Positions 24,167 to 32,589 of a stretch of 64,000 bases of DNA are shown in pieces. Numbering within the stretch: the first letter of the stretch is position 1; the number at the start of each line of letters is the position of its first letter. This DNA comes from Eubacteriales bacterium (GTDB lineage Bacteria; Bacillota; Clostridia; Christensenellales; Aristaeellaceae), in the NCBI GenBank assembly GCA_028705775.1, contig JAQWCW010000001.1:124001-188000 (forward strand). The letters run 5' to 3'. The notes below the pieces were generated by a model that made no database searches, had not been told where the DNA came from, and worked only from the letters and a program-made list of their open reading frames with translations. The translations under genes were made by a program, and so were the position numbers.

Positions 24167-24820
24167 GTGGCGGTAGAGGTGACACCGGATGCGCTGAAAG
24201 CGATTACCGCGCGGAATATCGCGCGGCTTCGAACGGCAGCGCATCTTACGCAGTATGAGCTGGGAATGAAGCTGAATTATTCCGACAAGGCGGTTTCGCG
24301 CTGGGAGCGCGGAGAGGCGATTCCGGACGCGTTTGTGCTAAAGCAGATGAGCGAGCTTTTCGGCGTTTCGGTTGACGAGCTTCTGCGCGACGGGGCTGCT
24401 GAAAATGCGTTGCGTGCGGCAAAACCGAAGAATAAAATCGACGCGCCGCGCGTCATGATGATTTCCGTTCTCGGAATCTGGGCGCTCGCTCTGCTTGTTT
24501 TCATCGTGCTTAATCTTGCGGGAATCACGCAGTTCGTCATTTTCATTTACGCTCTCCCGATTTCCTTTATCACCCTGCTTGTGATGAATTCCAAATGGGG
24601 CAGAATACATATGAATCTATACATAATTTCAGCCCTGATATGGAGCTTGCTGCTCACTCTATATATGACATTTTACACCTTTATGAATGCTAATTGGTGG
24701 ATTCTGTTCCTGCTTGGAATTCCCGCGCAGCTGATTGTCCTGCTTTCCTTCAAGAAGCCGAAGCCCGTGCCTGATGACGACAAAAGCATAGCTAATCAGT
24801 CCAAAATGTCCGCCAGATAA
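24167..24820 (+). CDS. XRE-family HTH regulator with C-terminal membrane domain
   Basis: A 217-residue membrane-linked regulator; the GTG start is preceded by TGGAGG. Residues about 15-70 form a Cro/C1-type helix-turn-helix (NIARLRTAAHLTQYELGMKL, DKAVSRWERGEAIP, LKQMSELFGVSVDELL). Residues about 95-205 hold four hydrophobic helices, then a charged tail. This layout is common in Bacillota, where the membrane part may sense envelope stress or a small ligand; targets are unknown. It has its own promoter and terminator, so it is a one-gene unit. Confidence 0.85.
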   Translation: MAVEVTPDALKAITARNIARLRTAAHLTQYELGMKLNYSDKAVSRWERGEAIPDAFVLKQMSELFGVSVDELLRDGAAENALRAAKPKNKIDAPRVMMISVLGIWALALLVFIVLNLAGITQFVIFIYALPISFITLLVMNSKWGRIHMNLYIISALIWSLLLTLYMTFYTFMNANWWILFLLGIPAQLIVLLSFKKPKPVPDDDKSIANQSKMSAR

Positions 24821-24903
24821 CACAACTCTACAATTCTGAGAGTCGATATTATTCGCACTCTACGATTTTGTCCGACGAATTTGGAGCTGACTTGCGATGA
24901 AAT

Positions 24904-24928
24904 AGGTGGCGTATAGCCGCCTTTTTTT
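24904..24928 (+). terminator. terminator of the XRE-family gene
   Basis: AGGTGGC pairs with GCCGCCT around GTATA, followed by a run of T. Confidence 0.8.
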
Positions 24929-25006
24929 GTACTCTTTTTTATGAGGCGTGCGGGCTGCGGCTCTGCGCGGTTTTCAATAATTCATATCTCATCCGGAGGT
25001 GCTTTT

Positions 25007-25894
25007 ATGGCGGGCTATATCATAAGCTGCTGCTCGACTGCCGACCTTAGCAGGGAGCATTTTGAAAAGCGGGACATACATTATGTATGCTTTCATTTTT
25101 CACTGGACAGGCGGCAGTATACGGACGATTTGGGCGAGTCGATTCCCTTTAAGGATTTCTACGCGGCTATGGCGGCAGGCGCTGAAACCAAAACCTCTCA
25201 GGTCAACGCCGACGAATTTGAAAAATATTTCGAGGGCTTTCTGAAACAGGGCTTGGACGTAATTCACGTCTGCCTTTCAAGCGGAATATCCGCCGTAATG
25301 AATTCGGCGGTGATTGCGCGCGAAACGCTCATAAAAAAGTATCCTGAGCGCAGGATAGAGGTAGTCGATTCTCTCGGCGCGTCCTCCGGCTACGGGCTTT
25401 TGATGGACGGACTTGCCGACAGGCGCGACGCGGGCTGCACGTTTGACGAGGCGAAGGACTGGCTGCTCGACAATCGCTTGAAGCTGCATCACTGGTTTTT
25501 CTCCGTTGACTTGACCTTCTACGTCAAGGGCGGGCGCATTTCCCGCGCGGCAGGCTGGTTCGGAACGGCGCTGCACATCTGCCCGCTTCTCAATATGGAC
25601 AAACTCGGAAGGCTCACTCCCCGAAGCAAAATTCGCGGGCGGAAAAAGGTTGTACAGGAAATCGTGCTGCAAATGGAGGACCATGCGCAGGGCGGCAGGG
25701 CGTATAGCGGCAAATGCTATATTTCGCACTCGGACTGCATAGAGGACGCCAAAGCCGTTGCGTCGCTTGTTGAAAAATGGTTTCCGAATCTCGACGGCAA
25801 GGTTGAAATCAACTCCGTCGGCACAACAATAGGCAGCCATACGGGCCCCGGCACCGTAGCGCTGTTCTTCTGGGGAGATGAAAGAAATGACTGA
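25007..25894 (+). CDS. DegV family fatty-acid-binding protein (first copy)
   Basis: A 295-residue protein; the ATG at 25007 has TCCGGAGGTG upstream, so the longer open frame is not used. It shows the DegV pattern: CSTADLS near the N-terminus, ETKTSQVNADEFEKYF, VCLSSGISAVMNSA, VVDSLGASSGYGLL, then FYVKGGRISRAAGW and GTTIGSHTGPGTVALFFWG at the end. DegV proteins bind a single fatty acid, and in Gram-positive bacteria FakB versions present it to the FakA kinase. No fakA is in the window. A second DegV lies at 29858. The small membrane gene downstream overlaps its stop. Confidence 0.87.
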   Translation: MAGYIISCCSTADLSREHFEKRDIHYVCFHFSLDRRQYTDDLGESIPFKDFYAAMAAGAETKTSQVNADEFEKYFEGFLKQGLDVIHVCLSSGISAVMNSAVIARETLIKKYPERRIEVVDSLGASSGYGLLMDGLADRRDAGCTFDEAKDWLLDNRLKLHHWFFSVDLTFYVKGGRISRAAGWFGTALHICPLLNMDKLGRLTPRSKIRGRKKVVQEIVLQMEDHAQGGRAYSGKCYISHSDCIEDAKAVASLVEKWFPNLDGKVEINSVGTTIGSHTGPGTVALFFWGDERND

Positions 25895-26537
25895 AAAGAG
25901 GATTTATATGGCTGGTTTGAATATCGGGGAAGGCGCGAAGGAAGCCCGAGGCGCGCGGCTTGACAAGCTCGCAAAGGCGGTAAGGGTTCTGAGCGTTCCG
26001 CCCGTGCTTGTGGGACTGCTGCTCACGGCGCTGTGGATTTTTTCGCCGTCGGTTTTCAGCGGCGTCTGGCAGCCGCTCGTTACGCTCTTTGGGCTTGCGG
26101 TCGTTCCGGCGCTTGCCTATCCGCTGTCGATGATTCCGGCGCTCCGCAAGGGCGGACGCGACGCGCAGAGGGATTTGGCGCTCAAGCTCACCCCGATTGG
26201 CTATGTGATTTCGACCGTTTTCTGCTGGATTTCCGGCGGCGGCAGCAATCTTTGGCTAATAAACTTGGGTTATCTGTTTTCCATTATAGTCCTGCTGCTT
26301 CTCAACAAGGTTTTTCATCTGAAAGCGAGCGGTCACGCCTGCGCGATAACGGGCCCGTTGATCTATGCCGTCATTTTCTTCGGCTGGGGATTCGCCCCCG
26401 TGTGCGCGCTTTTGTACGCTCTTATCTTCTGGTCGTCCCTGCGCCTTGAGCGGCACACTCCGCGAGACCTTCTGCTCGGCACGCTTACCGCCTGCTGCGC
26501 GCTCGGAATCGCCGCGATTATCGTTTCGCTCTTTTGA
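25887..26537 (+). CDS. PAP2-like integral membrane protein
   Basis: A 216-residue membrane protein overlapping the end of degV by 8 bp. ATG 25887 has GGGGAG nine bases upstream; ATG 25908 (AGAGGA nearby) is an alternative that removes seven residues. Five or six hydrophobic helices are visible. KASGHACAITGP and LRLERHTPRDLLLG resemble the PSGH and SRxxxxxHxxxD parts of PAP2 phosphatases, but the first motif (KxxxxxxRP) is not evident, so catalysis is uncertain. Coupling to DegV suggests a link to membrane lipids. Confidence 0.7.
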   Translation: MTEKRIYMAGLNIGEGAKEARGARLDKLAKAVRVLSVPPVLVGLLLTALWIFSPSVFSGVWQPLVTLFGLAVVPALAYPLSMIPALRKGGRDAQRDLALKLTPIGYVISTVFCWISGGGSNLWLINLGYLFSIIVLLLLNKVFHLKASGHACAITGPLIYAVIFFGWGFAPVCALLYALIFWSSLRLERHTPRDLLLGTLTACCALGIAAIIVSLF

Positions 26538-26603
26538 CGCGCGGGCAATTCCGCTTTGCATAAGGAGCGTTTGGGCAGCCTGATATTGATGATGAATCTG
26601 CAT

Positions 26604-26640
26604 AAAAAGCCCGCCGAAACATCTGCTCGGCGGGCTTTGT
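26604..26640. terminator. bidirectional terminator
   Basis: GCCCGCCGA pairs with TCGGCGGGC. On the minus strand the stem is followed by TTTTTA and ends the AraC-kinase gene region; on the plus strand it follows the membrane protein gene. Confidence 0.75.
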
Positions 26641-26652
26641 CATGGTTTCTGT

Positions 26653-27933
26653 TCAGAACGAAAGGCGCTCTTTGTTTGCCGCCATCCATCTGAGCATACG
26701 GGCGTTCGTCTGCGCAAGCTCCTCGTATTTTTCTAAGCCAGCGAAATATGCCGTGCAGATTAGCTCTATGGAAAACAGCACATATGCTGCGGCGCGCTTT
26801 TCGGCGTCATTAAGGCGAACGGTTTTATCATAGCCGCGGATTATGCCCCTGTATATTTCCGTCCACTTTTCCATTTTTTCATCGGCGCCTATGTCGAGGC
26901 TTTCGGAAAGGATTGCGGTTGCGGCATAGCAGGCGTCGAAAAGGCGGATTCCACGCTGCGACAAATCAAAATCGATAAAGCCCGCGAGCCTGCCGTTTTT
27001 GAAAAGAATATTGCCGGGGTTTATGTCGCGGTGTATTATCTTCACGGGAAGCTTTCCGTCAAATCCGGCTGCGGCGTTTGTAAAATCATCACAGAACGAA
27101 TCGGACAGTCCGGCAAACCGCTTTGCCGCGGGCAGGGAGTCCAGCGCCTCTTTGAGCAGGTTGCTTTCGTTACAGACGATTATATCGGCGCTTTCGAGCG
27201 CAAGATGAAGCCTTCCGATTATTTCGCCGAGGGTTTCGCCCGTTATCGGCGCGTTTTCATCGTACATTTCCCTTGCGGAAATCGGCTCTCCGTCGATTTT
27301 CGGCGTAAGCGTGTAATACACTTCGCCGTCCTCCGCATAATCCATTCCGTCCTTTGTTTTCATCATTTCAGCCTGCGACAAGCCCTTTGCGTATAAAAGC
27401 CTTGATATTTCAGCGCTCTTTTTTATCGCGCCGAGGCTTGTAAGCGCCTTGAGTATATATTTGTCGCCAATCCTGAATGTGTTTTCGCTTATCAATCCTG
27501 CCGAGAGGATGACTGCGCTTACGGTTTCGCCCTGCAAGCCCCAGTTTTCAAGCAGCTTTGAAACCTTTTTATGGGTTATCATCAGGCGTTCCTCCTTCAA
27601 AAGATTTACGCGGTAGGGCTTTCTTGCCCGAAACCGCCTTGCGTAATATGAGGGAGAGCAGCCGAACTCGCGCATGAACGCCTTGTAGAAGCCTGCGGAG
27701 GTGTCAAAGCCGTATTCAAGCGCCGCGTCAATCTGCTTTTTGCCGTTTGCAATTCCGTAAGCCGCCCATAAAAGCCGGCGCTTTGCTATATAACGCTGAA
27801 TCGGGATTCCGACGGCGCTTAAAAACAAGCGGCAGTAATGTGTTGAGGAGTAGCCGCTTCTCGCGCTCAGCTCCTCCGCGCTTATCTCCGCTTTCAGGTT
27901 CTGCTCGATGAAATCGAGGCTTTCTTGTATCAT
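26653..27933 (-). CDS. AraC-type HTH fused to an APH-like kinase
   Basis: A 426-residue fusion. Residues 1-105 form an AraC/XylS DNA-binding domain with two helix-turn-helix units (ISAEELSARSGYSSTHYCRLF and IDAALEYGFDTSAGFYKAF, ending REFGCSPSYYARRFR). Residues ~120-426 are a phosphotransferase of the aminoglycoside/choline kinase fold: IIHRDINPGNILF holds the catalytic Asp and Asn, and FIDFDLSQRG the Mg-binding Asp. N-lobe motifs are weaker. It may be a regulator whose activity depends on phosphorylation of a small molecule, or a resistance gene with built-in control. The start is the ATG at 27933; upstream lies a divergent gap without genes. Confidence 0.85.
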   Translation of the reverse strand: MIQESLDFIEQNLKAEISAEELSARSGYSSTHYCRLFLSAVGIPIQRYIAKRRLLWAAYGIANGKKQIDAALEYGFDTSAGFYKAFMREFGCSPSYYARRFRARKPYRVNLLKEERLMITHKKVSKLLENWGLQGETVSAVILSAGLISENTFRIGDKYILKALTSLGAIKKSAEISRLLYAKGLSQAEMMKTKDGMDYAEDGEVYYTLTPKIDGEPISAREMYDENAPITGETLGEIIGRLHLALESADIIVCNESNLLKEALDSLPAAKRFAGLSDSFCDDFTNAAAGFDGKLPVKIIHRDINPGNILFKNGRLAGFIDFDLSQRGIRLFDACYAATAILSESLDIGADEKMEKWTEIYRGIIRGYDKTVRLNDAEKRAAAYVLFSIELICTAYFAGLEKYEELAQTNARMLRWMAANKERLSF

Positions 27934-28074
27934 GCTCAGGCTCTGTACTTGATTCTCCCTTTTGCAATCGACTGCTCCCTGCTTATATCACACCGGAAGC
28001 GCGAAACCATTTCCTGAATTGCCATAAATAGCGGCGGCGAAAAATTGCAGGGCATATGCTTCCGCCTTCACGCT

Positions 28075-28889
28075 TTATCCGCGCGAGAGACTGCGGCAGG
28101 CGCTGATGTATTCCGTTACCTGCGCGCGGTTTACTGAAATGTGCGCCTGCTCCCCGCCGCGCTCAAGCTCCGTATAGATTGCGTCCGCCAAAGCGAAAAG
28201 GATTTCCCAAAGTGCGTCAGGAGAGAGGGCGAAAACGAGCGTCCTTTTCAGCTCGTCTTTTTCCTTCTGCGGCAGCTTGTCCAAGTCCCTGCCTCTTTTG
28301 ATATCCCGCGCACAGCGGCAGCCGAGCAGCCCGATATAGATTCCGCGCGAAAGCTCCAGCTCTGACATTGCGCGTAAAAGCTGCCCGCGCTTTATCGCTG
28401 TGGCGGCGTGCATAAGGTTATGCCATACCGTATCTGCGCATTCCGCGCGCAATTTTCCGTACTCATCGTCGTTTGAAGCGCTTTCGTGCTTTTGCCATGA
28501 AAGGCGCATTTTTTCGTCTACTGTTCCGCTTTTGTCAAACAGCACTTTCCAGTCCTTCTTGAAGGCGGCGGCATAGGCGTAAGCGCCGTAGCCGATATCT
28601 ACCTCAAGAAACTCGCTGCTTACAAAAACTTGAAGCCCCCTCTGGGGCACTTGCTTAAAATAAATCGGCGAATGCCTTTCCAGCAAAAACCTGTGCATAT
28701 GTGCCGTTACGCCTTCTGTGCTTTCGTTTGCGTCCGTAGCAATCACCATGTCGAGGTCGGACAGCTCGTCGATATAGCCGTAAGCGCCCGAGCCGACGGC
28801 AATCAGCGCAACTATATGCTCGTTTTTTCAGCAAAGGCAGTTATTTCGTCCATAATCCTCTTTCGGTTGTCCGTGCTGAATAACGCCAT
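28075..28889 (-). pseudogene. nucleotidyltransferase, frame broken at an A6 tract
   Basis: The ATG at 28889 has GGAG eight bases upstream and opens a frame MALFSTDNRKRIMDEITAFA that stops after 25 codons. Adding one base (or a -1 slip) at the A6 tract (about 28827-28832) joins it to the main frame: VALIAVGSGAYGYIDELSDLDMVI, the classic GS-x-DxD nucleotidyltransferase motif, and on to the stop at 28075. The rebuilt protein is about 271 residues. Relatives include aminoglycoside and lincosamide nucleotidyltransferases, but resistance cannot be claimed. The uninterrupted 224-residue part begins after the DxD region and would lack the active site. Confidence 0.7.
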
Positions 28890-29023
28890 ATGCTCATCTC
28901 CGTTTCATTTCCGTGCGATAAACCCGCGCCGACTTTTCATATAACAAATCACCGCAGCTTTTTTAGCGAAACTGCGGCGACTTTGTTCGATTGGTTAAGG
29001 GAACGGATACCGGTCAGCGTGTG

Positions 29024-29227
29024 TTATGAGTACCGGTAAGTCACCCTGATGTTCTTGCTGCCGCAAAGCGGGCAGACTTCCTCGTTGTTGACGGACGGCA
29101 TATCGCAGTCTCTGCATTCAAGCTCGAAAAAACCGCCATTCTTTGCGCCGCCGCTTATCCTGCTGAGGCACTCGTCCATCAGCGCTTGCTTCTCCGGAGG
29201 TAGGTTGTGTATGTCAGCTTGTTTCAT
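29024..29227 (-). CDS. small zinc-ribbon protein (67 aa)
   Basis: A short protein with GAGGAGG before the ATG. The C-terminal half has CRDCDMPSVNNEEVCPLCG, a CxxC...CxxC zinc ribbon or rubredoxin-like knuckle; the N-terminal half is a helix. Related small proteins accompany redox or DNA-binding partners, but no partner is obvious here. Function unknown. Confidence 0.65.
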   Translation of the reverse strand: MKQADIHNLPPEKQALMDECLSRISGGAKNGGFFELECRDCDMPSVNNEEVCPLCGSKNIRVTYRYS

Positions 29228-29435
29228 GGTTTGCGCCTCCTCATATGTTGCTGTTTGATGTAACCAGTATAACAGATAACTTCCGAGAAATACAGGCGAA
29301 AGAGAAAAAGATATTTATGAAATTTTGAAAAGCTGATTTGACGCCGCATTCGCGGCAGTGAAGCGTTGTTCCTGCGGAACGACGATGAGATAAGCGTGTC
29401 ATTTAGCTTTACGTGCCGTCAGGCATAGTTAACGA

Positions 29436-29469
29436 CAAAAAAGCACATCGCATTGCGATGTGCTTTTTG
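29436..29469 (-). terminator. tRNA-Leu terminator
   Basis: On the minus strand AAAAAGCACATCGC pairs with GCGATGTGCTTTTTT around AAT, directly behind the tRNA's CCA end. Confidence 0.85.
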
Positions 29470-29470
29470 C

Positions 29471-29553
29471 TGGTGCGACCGATGGGACTTGAACCCATAC
29501 CCTTGCGGACACGCCCCTCAAACGTGCGCGTATGCCAATTCCGCCACGGTCGC
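29471..29553 (-). tRNA. tRNA-Leu (anticodon GAG)
   Basis: An 83-nt class II tRNA with encoded CCA. Acceptor stem GCGACCG with CGGTCGC, discriminator A, anticodon loop TTGAGGG with anticodon GAG (reads CUU/CUC), a long variable arm (GTCCGCAAGGGTA region) and TΨC loop GGTTCAAGTCC. The D-arm is short but typical for tRNA-Leu. It has its own promoter and terminator, so it is a single-gene unit. Confidence 0.93.
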
Positions 29554-29584
29554 GTTTCGCTGCGACAGTGTCGCAACGCAGATT

Positions 29585-29613
29585 AGTATACATATACGTT
29601 CGTGCTTTGTCAA
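29585..29613 (-). promoter_or_regulatory. promoter of tRNA-Leu
   Basis: On the minus strand TTGACA, 17 bp, TATACT, 25-30 bp before the tRNA. Confidence 0.75.
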
Positions 29614-29648
29614 GCAGAAAAATTTCGCGTCGGCGTATTTTCTTATAA

Positions 29649-29699
29649 ATCCCGAAAGCGCGTCGGCATATGCTTCTTTAGCGCCCCGCGCTTTCGGGG
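29649..29699. repeat. long inverted repeat upstream of the second degV
   Basis: CCCGAAAGCGC pairs perfectly with GCGCTTTCGGG across a 29-nt loop. No T-run follows on the plus strand, so its role is unclear; the surrounding 29640-29785 has no gene. Confidence 0.6.
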
Positions 29700-29789
29700 C
29701 ATCCGGATTTGAGCCGCCGCAGAATATGCGTTTCAGCCGCCTTTCATCGCGCGTTTTCCGCTCGCCGCCTCCCTGCGATTGTTCTTTGC

Positions 29790-29818
29790 TTGCATTTTAA
29801 GGCGTATCCATGTAAAAT
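29790..29818 (+). promoter_or_regulatory. promoter of the second degV gene
   Basis: TTGCAT (29790-29795), 17 bp, TAAAAT (29813-29818). The predicted start near 29825 favours the ATG at 29858 over that at 29834. Confidence 0.6.
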
Positions 29819-29857
29819 AAAACGCGAAGAAGGATGCATGGAAGGAAGATGCGAAAG

Positions 29858-30739
29858 ATGCGCGATTATGTGTTTTTTACCGACAGCGATTCGGATATGC
29901 CATATCAAATCTTTGATAAAATGGACGCCCAGATGATAATGATGCCCTATTCCCTTGACGGAAAGGACCTTGTGCCCGACCTCGGGCGTTCAAACGACAA
30001 CGGGAAGCCGTTTTTCGACAGAATGCGCGCCGGAGCTGTTCCGAGTACCTCGCTTTTGCCGACGCCCGTTTATATTGATTGTTTTGAAAAATATCTCGCG
30101 GCAGGGCGGGACATTCTTGTGATTGCGTTTTCGAGCAAAATGTCCAACACGATTCAGAACATGAATATGGCGAAGGACGAGCTTCTGGAGAAATATCCTG
30201 AGCGCCGAATCGAAATAGTTGACACGCTTTCAATCAGCGGCCCGCAGACGCTGCTCACCGTTACCGCCTATGAGATGTACGAAAAAGGCGCGTCGATGGA
30301 CGAGGTAAAGGACTGGGTTATGGCGAACAGGCTTCGCGCCCGCGCCTATTTCACGGTCAACGACCTTGTTTATCTCAAGCGCGGCGGGCGCATTTCCAAC
30401 GCGGCAGCGTTTTTCGGCTCTATGCTTGATTTGAAGCCAATCCTTGTTGAAGGCAGGCTCGGCAAGGTAAGCCCCGCGGAAAAGGTTCAGGGCAGAAAAA
30501 AGGCGATTCGCACCATCGCCGCGCGCGTCAAGGAAACCATCGTTGAGCCGGAAAAGCAGCGCGTAATAATCCTTCACGCCGACTGCGAGGGCGACGCAGC
30601 CCGCCTCTGCGAGCATTTGAGCGAAATGGTTCCCGAAATTCAGACGGACGTTTATCCAATCGGGCCCGTTATCGGCGCGCATTGCGGCCCCGGAACGCTT
30701 GCCGCCTGCTTTATGGGTATCGAGCGCGAGGTTGACTGA
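29858..30739 (+). CDS. DegV family fatty-acid-binding protein (second copy)
   Basis: A 293-residue DegV. ATG 29858 is chosen because GGAAGGA lies about ten bases upstream and the sequence MRDYVFFTDSDSDMP is the usual DegV start; ATGs at 29834 and 29849 are alternatives. Conserved features: VPSTSLLPTPVYIDCF, VIAFSSKMSNTIQN, IVDTLSISGPQTLL, VYLKRGGRISNAAAFFG and GPVIGAHCGPGTLAACFMG. It shares about the whole length with the copy at 25007 but is clearly diverged, so the two may favour different fatty acids, as FakB paralogues do. Single-gene unit. Confidence 0.87.
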   Translation: MRDYVFFTDSDSDMPYQIFDKMDAQMIMMPYSLDGKDLVPDLGRSNDNGKPFFDRMRAGAVPSTSLLPTPVYIDCFEKYLAAGRDILVIAFSSKMSNTIQNMNMAKDELLEKYPERRIEIVDTLSISGPQTLLTVTAYEMYEKGASMDEVKDWVMANRLRARAYFTVNDLVYLKRGGRISNAAAFFGSMLDLKPILVEGRLGKVSPAEKVQGRKKAIRTIAARVKETIVEPEKQRVIILHADCEGDAARLCEHLSEMVPEIQTDVYPIGPVIGAHCGPGTLAACFMGIEREVD

Positions 30740-30777
30740 CGGAGCGCAGGCTTCCGTCCAAAAAACAAAGCAAAAAC

Positions 30778-30806
30778 TTGCAATGGCGTTTTATGTGTGC
30801 TATCGT
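30778..30806 (+). promoter_or_regulatory. promoter of the T-box - trpB unit
   Basis: TTGCAA (30778-30783), 17 bp, TATCGT (30801-30806), just upstream of the T-box stem I. Confidence 0.55.
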
Positions 30807-30814
30807 ATGCTAAA

Positions 30815-31076
30815 CCGATGAGGAAGAGTAAGTACACGCTGCCTTATCCGTTAAAGAGAGCCGTCGGCGGTGGAAAGACGGTACGGAACGGCGTGTGGAA
30901 TGGGCTTCTGAGGACGAGCCGAAATTCAGTAGGCAGGTCGGGGTTGCGCTCCGTTATCAGGCGCAGGCGTATGGAAGTACGCAGAAGTGGACGCGAAAGC
31001 GCCAAGCTGGGTGGCACCGCAGGAGTGTATTCAAGCTCTTGTCCCCGCATTATAACAGATGGGGACAGGAGCTTTT
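30815..31076 (+). promoter_or_regulatory. T-box riboswitch with Trp specifier
   Basis: The leader has a stem I region (about 30819-30925), the T-box core GGGTGGCACCGC (31009-31020) and a terminator. The specifier codon on the 3' side of stem I is most likely TGG (30896-30898, followed by A), directly after the arm GCGTG that pairs with CACGC at 30836. Uncharged tRNA-Trp would stabilise the antiterminator and allow trpB expression. Confidence 0.85.
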
Positions 31077-31078
31077 TC
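31033..31078 (+). terminator. T-box-controlled terminator
   Basis: AGCTCTTGTCCCC pairs with GGGGACAGGAGCT (13 bp, one G-U) followed by TTTTTC. The 5' arm lies just beyond the T-box core, as expected. Confidence 0.85.
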
Positions 31079-31109
31079 TGTACCCCGAATTTGAAAGGAG
31101 CGATTCCAC

Positions 31110-32489
31110 ATGGCACAGGAAATTCCGTACAAAATCTTTCTCAATGAAAATGAGCTTCCTAAGCAGTGGTATAACGTTCGCGCGGACATGAAGAATAAGC
31201 CTGCTCCGCTGCTCAATCCCGCTACGATGAAGCCGATGGTTTACGACGACCTTCGCCCCGTTTTCTGCGATGAGCTTGTAAAGCAGGAGCTGGACGACAC
31301 GACGCCCTTCTTCGATATTCCCGAAGAAATTCTTGAGTTCTATAAAATGTATCGCCCGTCGCCGCTCGTCCGCGCGTACTGCCTTGAAAAAAAGCTGAAT
31401 ACGCCCGCAAAAATCTACTATAAGTTCGAGGGCAACAACACAAGCGGAAGCCATAAGCTGAATTCCGCAATCGCGCAGGCGTATTACGCAAAGCAGCAGG
31501 GCTTGAAGGGCGTAACAACCGAAACCGGCGCAGGGCAGTGGGGAACGGCGCTGAGCATGGCTTGCTCATATTTCGAGCTGGACTGCAAGGTGTTCATGGT
31601 CAAGTGCAGCTACGAGCAGAAGCCCTTCCGCCGCGAGGTCATGCGCACCTATGGCGCGAATGTAACGCCCTCGCCGAGCGAAACGACTGAGGTTGGGCGC
31701 AGAATTCTCGCCGCGCATCCCGGAACGACGGGCAGCCTCGGCTGCGCAATCAGCGAGGCGGTAGAGGTCGCAACGCACACCCCCGGCAATCGCTACGTTC
31801 TCGGCAGCGTGCTTTCGCAGGTTCTCCTGCACCAGACCATCATCGGGCTTGAAACCAAAACCGCGATGGATAAATACGGAATCGTTCCCGATATCATCAT
31901 CGGCTGCGCGGGCGGCGGAAGCAATCTGGGTGGGCTCGTATCGCCGTTCATGGGCGAAAAGCTGCGCGGCGAAAGGGATTACAGGATTATCGCCGTAGAG
32001 CCTGCCTCCTGCCCCAGCTTTACGCGCGGCAAGTTCGCCTACGATTTCTGCGATACGGGAATGGTTTGCCCGCTTGCAAAAATGTACACGCTCGGCAGCA
32101 ATTTCATTCCCTCCGCAAACCATGCGGGCGGTCTCCGCTATCACGGAATGAGCAGCATTCTTTCCCAGCTCTATCATGACGGGCTTATGGAAGCGCGCGC
32201 GGTTGAGCAGACCTCCGTATTCGAGGCGGCTGAAACCTTTGCCCGCGTTGAAGGAATCCTGCCTGCGCCCGAAAGCAGCCACGCGATTCGCGCGGCGATT
32301 GACGAGGCGATTAAGTGCAGGGAAACAGGCGAGGCGAAAACGATTCTTTTCGGTCTTACCGGCACGGGCTATTTCGATATGCTCGCCTATGAAAAGTACA
32401 ACAACGGCACTATGGGCGACCAGTTCCCCACGGACGAGGAGCTTGAGGCAAGCTTTGCCGCCCTGCCCAAAATGCCCGAGGGGCTTTGA
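31110..32489 (+). CDS. trpB: TrpB-like pyridoxal-phosphate enzyme (TrpB2 type)
   Basis: A 459-residue protein with GAAAGGAGCG before the ATG. It fits the longer TrpB2 class of tryptophan synthase beta chains. The PLP lysine lies in NNTSGSHKLNSA, the phosphate loop in CAGGGSNLGG, and ETGAGQWG contains the catalytic Glu region. It joins indole with serine to make tryptophan. TrpB2 proteins often act without TrpA, and no trpA or other trp gene is nearby, so it may salvage indole, which is plentiful in the gut. Control by a Trp T-box supports the assignment. Single gene, ended by the terminator at 32529. Confidence 0.92.
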   Translation: MAQEIPYKIFLNENELPKQWYNVRADMKNKPAPLLNPATMKPMVYDDLRPVFCDELVKQELDDTTPFFDIPEEILEFYKMYRPSPLVRAYCLEKKLNTPAKIYYKFEGNNTSGSHKLNSAIAQAYYAKQQGLKGVTTETGAGQWGTALSMACSYFELDCKVFMVKCSYEQKPFRREVMRTYGANVTPSPSETTEVGRRILAAHPGTTGSLGCAISEAVEVATHTPGNRYVLGSVLSQVLLHQTIIGLETKTAMDKYGIVPDIIIGCAGGGSNLGGLVSPFMGEKLRGERDYRIIAVEPASCPSFTRGKFAYDFCDTGMVCPLAKMYTLGSNFIPSANHAGGLRYHGMSSILSQLYHDGLMEARAVEQTSVFEAAETFARVEGILPAPESSHAIRAAIDEAIKCRETGEAKTILFGLTGTGYFDMLAYEKYNNGTMGDQFPTDEELEASFAALPKMPEGL

Positions 32490-32528
32490 GAAAGAAACGG
32501 CGCACATTTTATAAACGCTTAGCTTGAC

Positions 32529-32584
32529 AAAGGCGGCTGAAGCTGAAATGCTTTCTGGCATTTATGGCGTCAGCCGCCTTTGCT
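32529..32584. terminator. bidirectional terminator behind trpB
   Basis: AAAGGCGGCTGA pairs perfectly with TCAGCCGCCTTT; the 29-nt loop itself contains the AAATGC-GCATTT hairpin. It lies between convergent genes. Confidence 0.75.
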
Positions 32585-32589
32585 TGCGT

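Noticed and set aside
31566..32561. 331-residue minus-strand open frame across trpB
   Set aside because: Antisense to a conserved enzyme and crossing its terminator.
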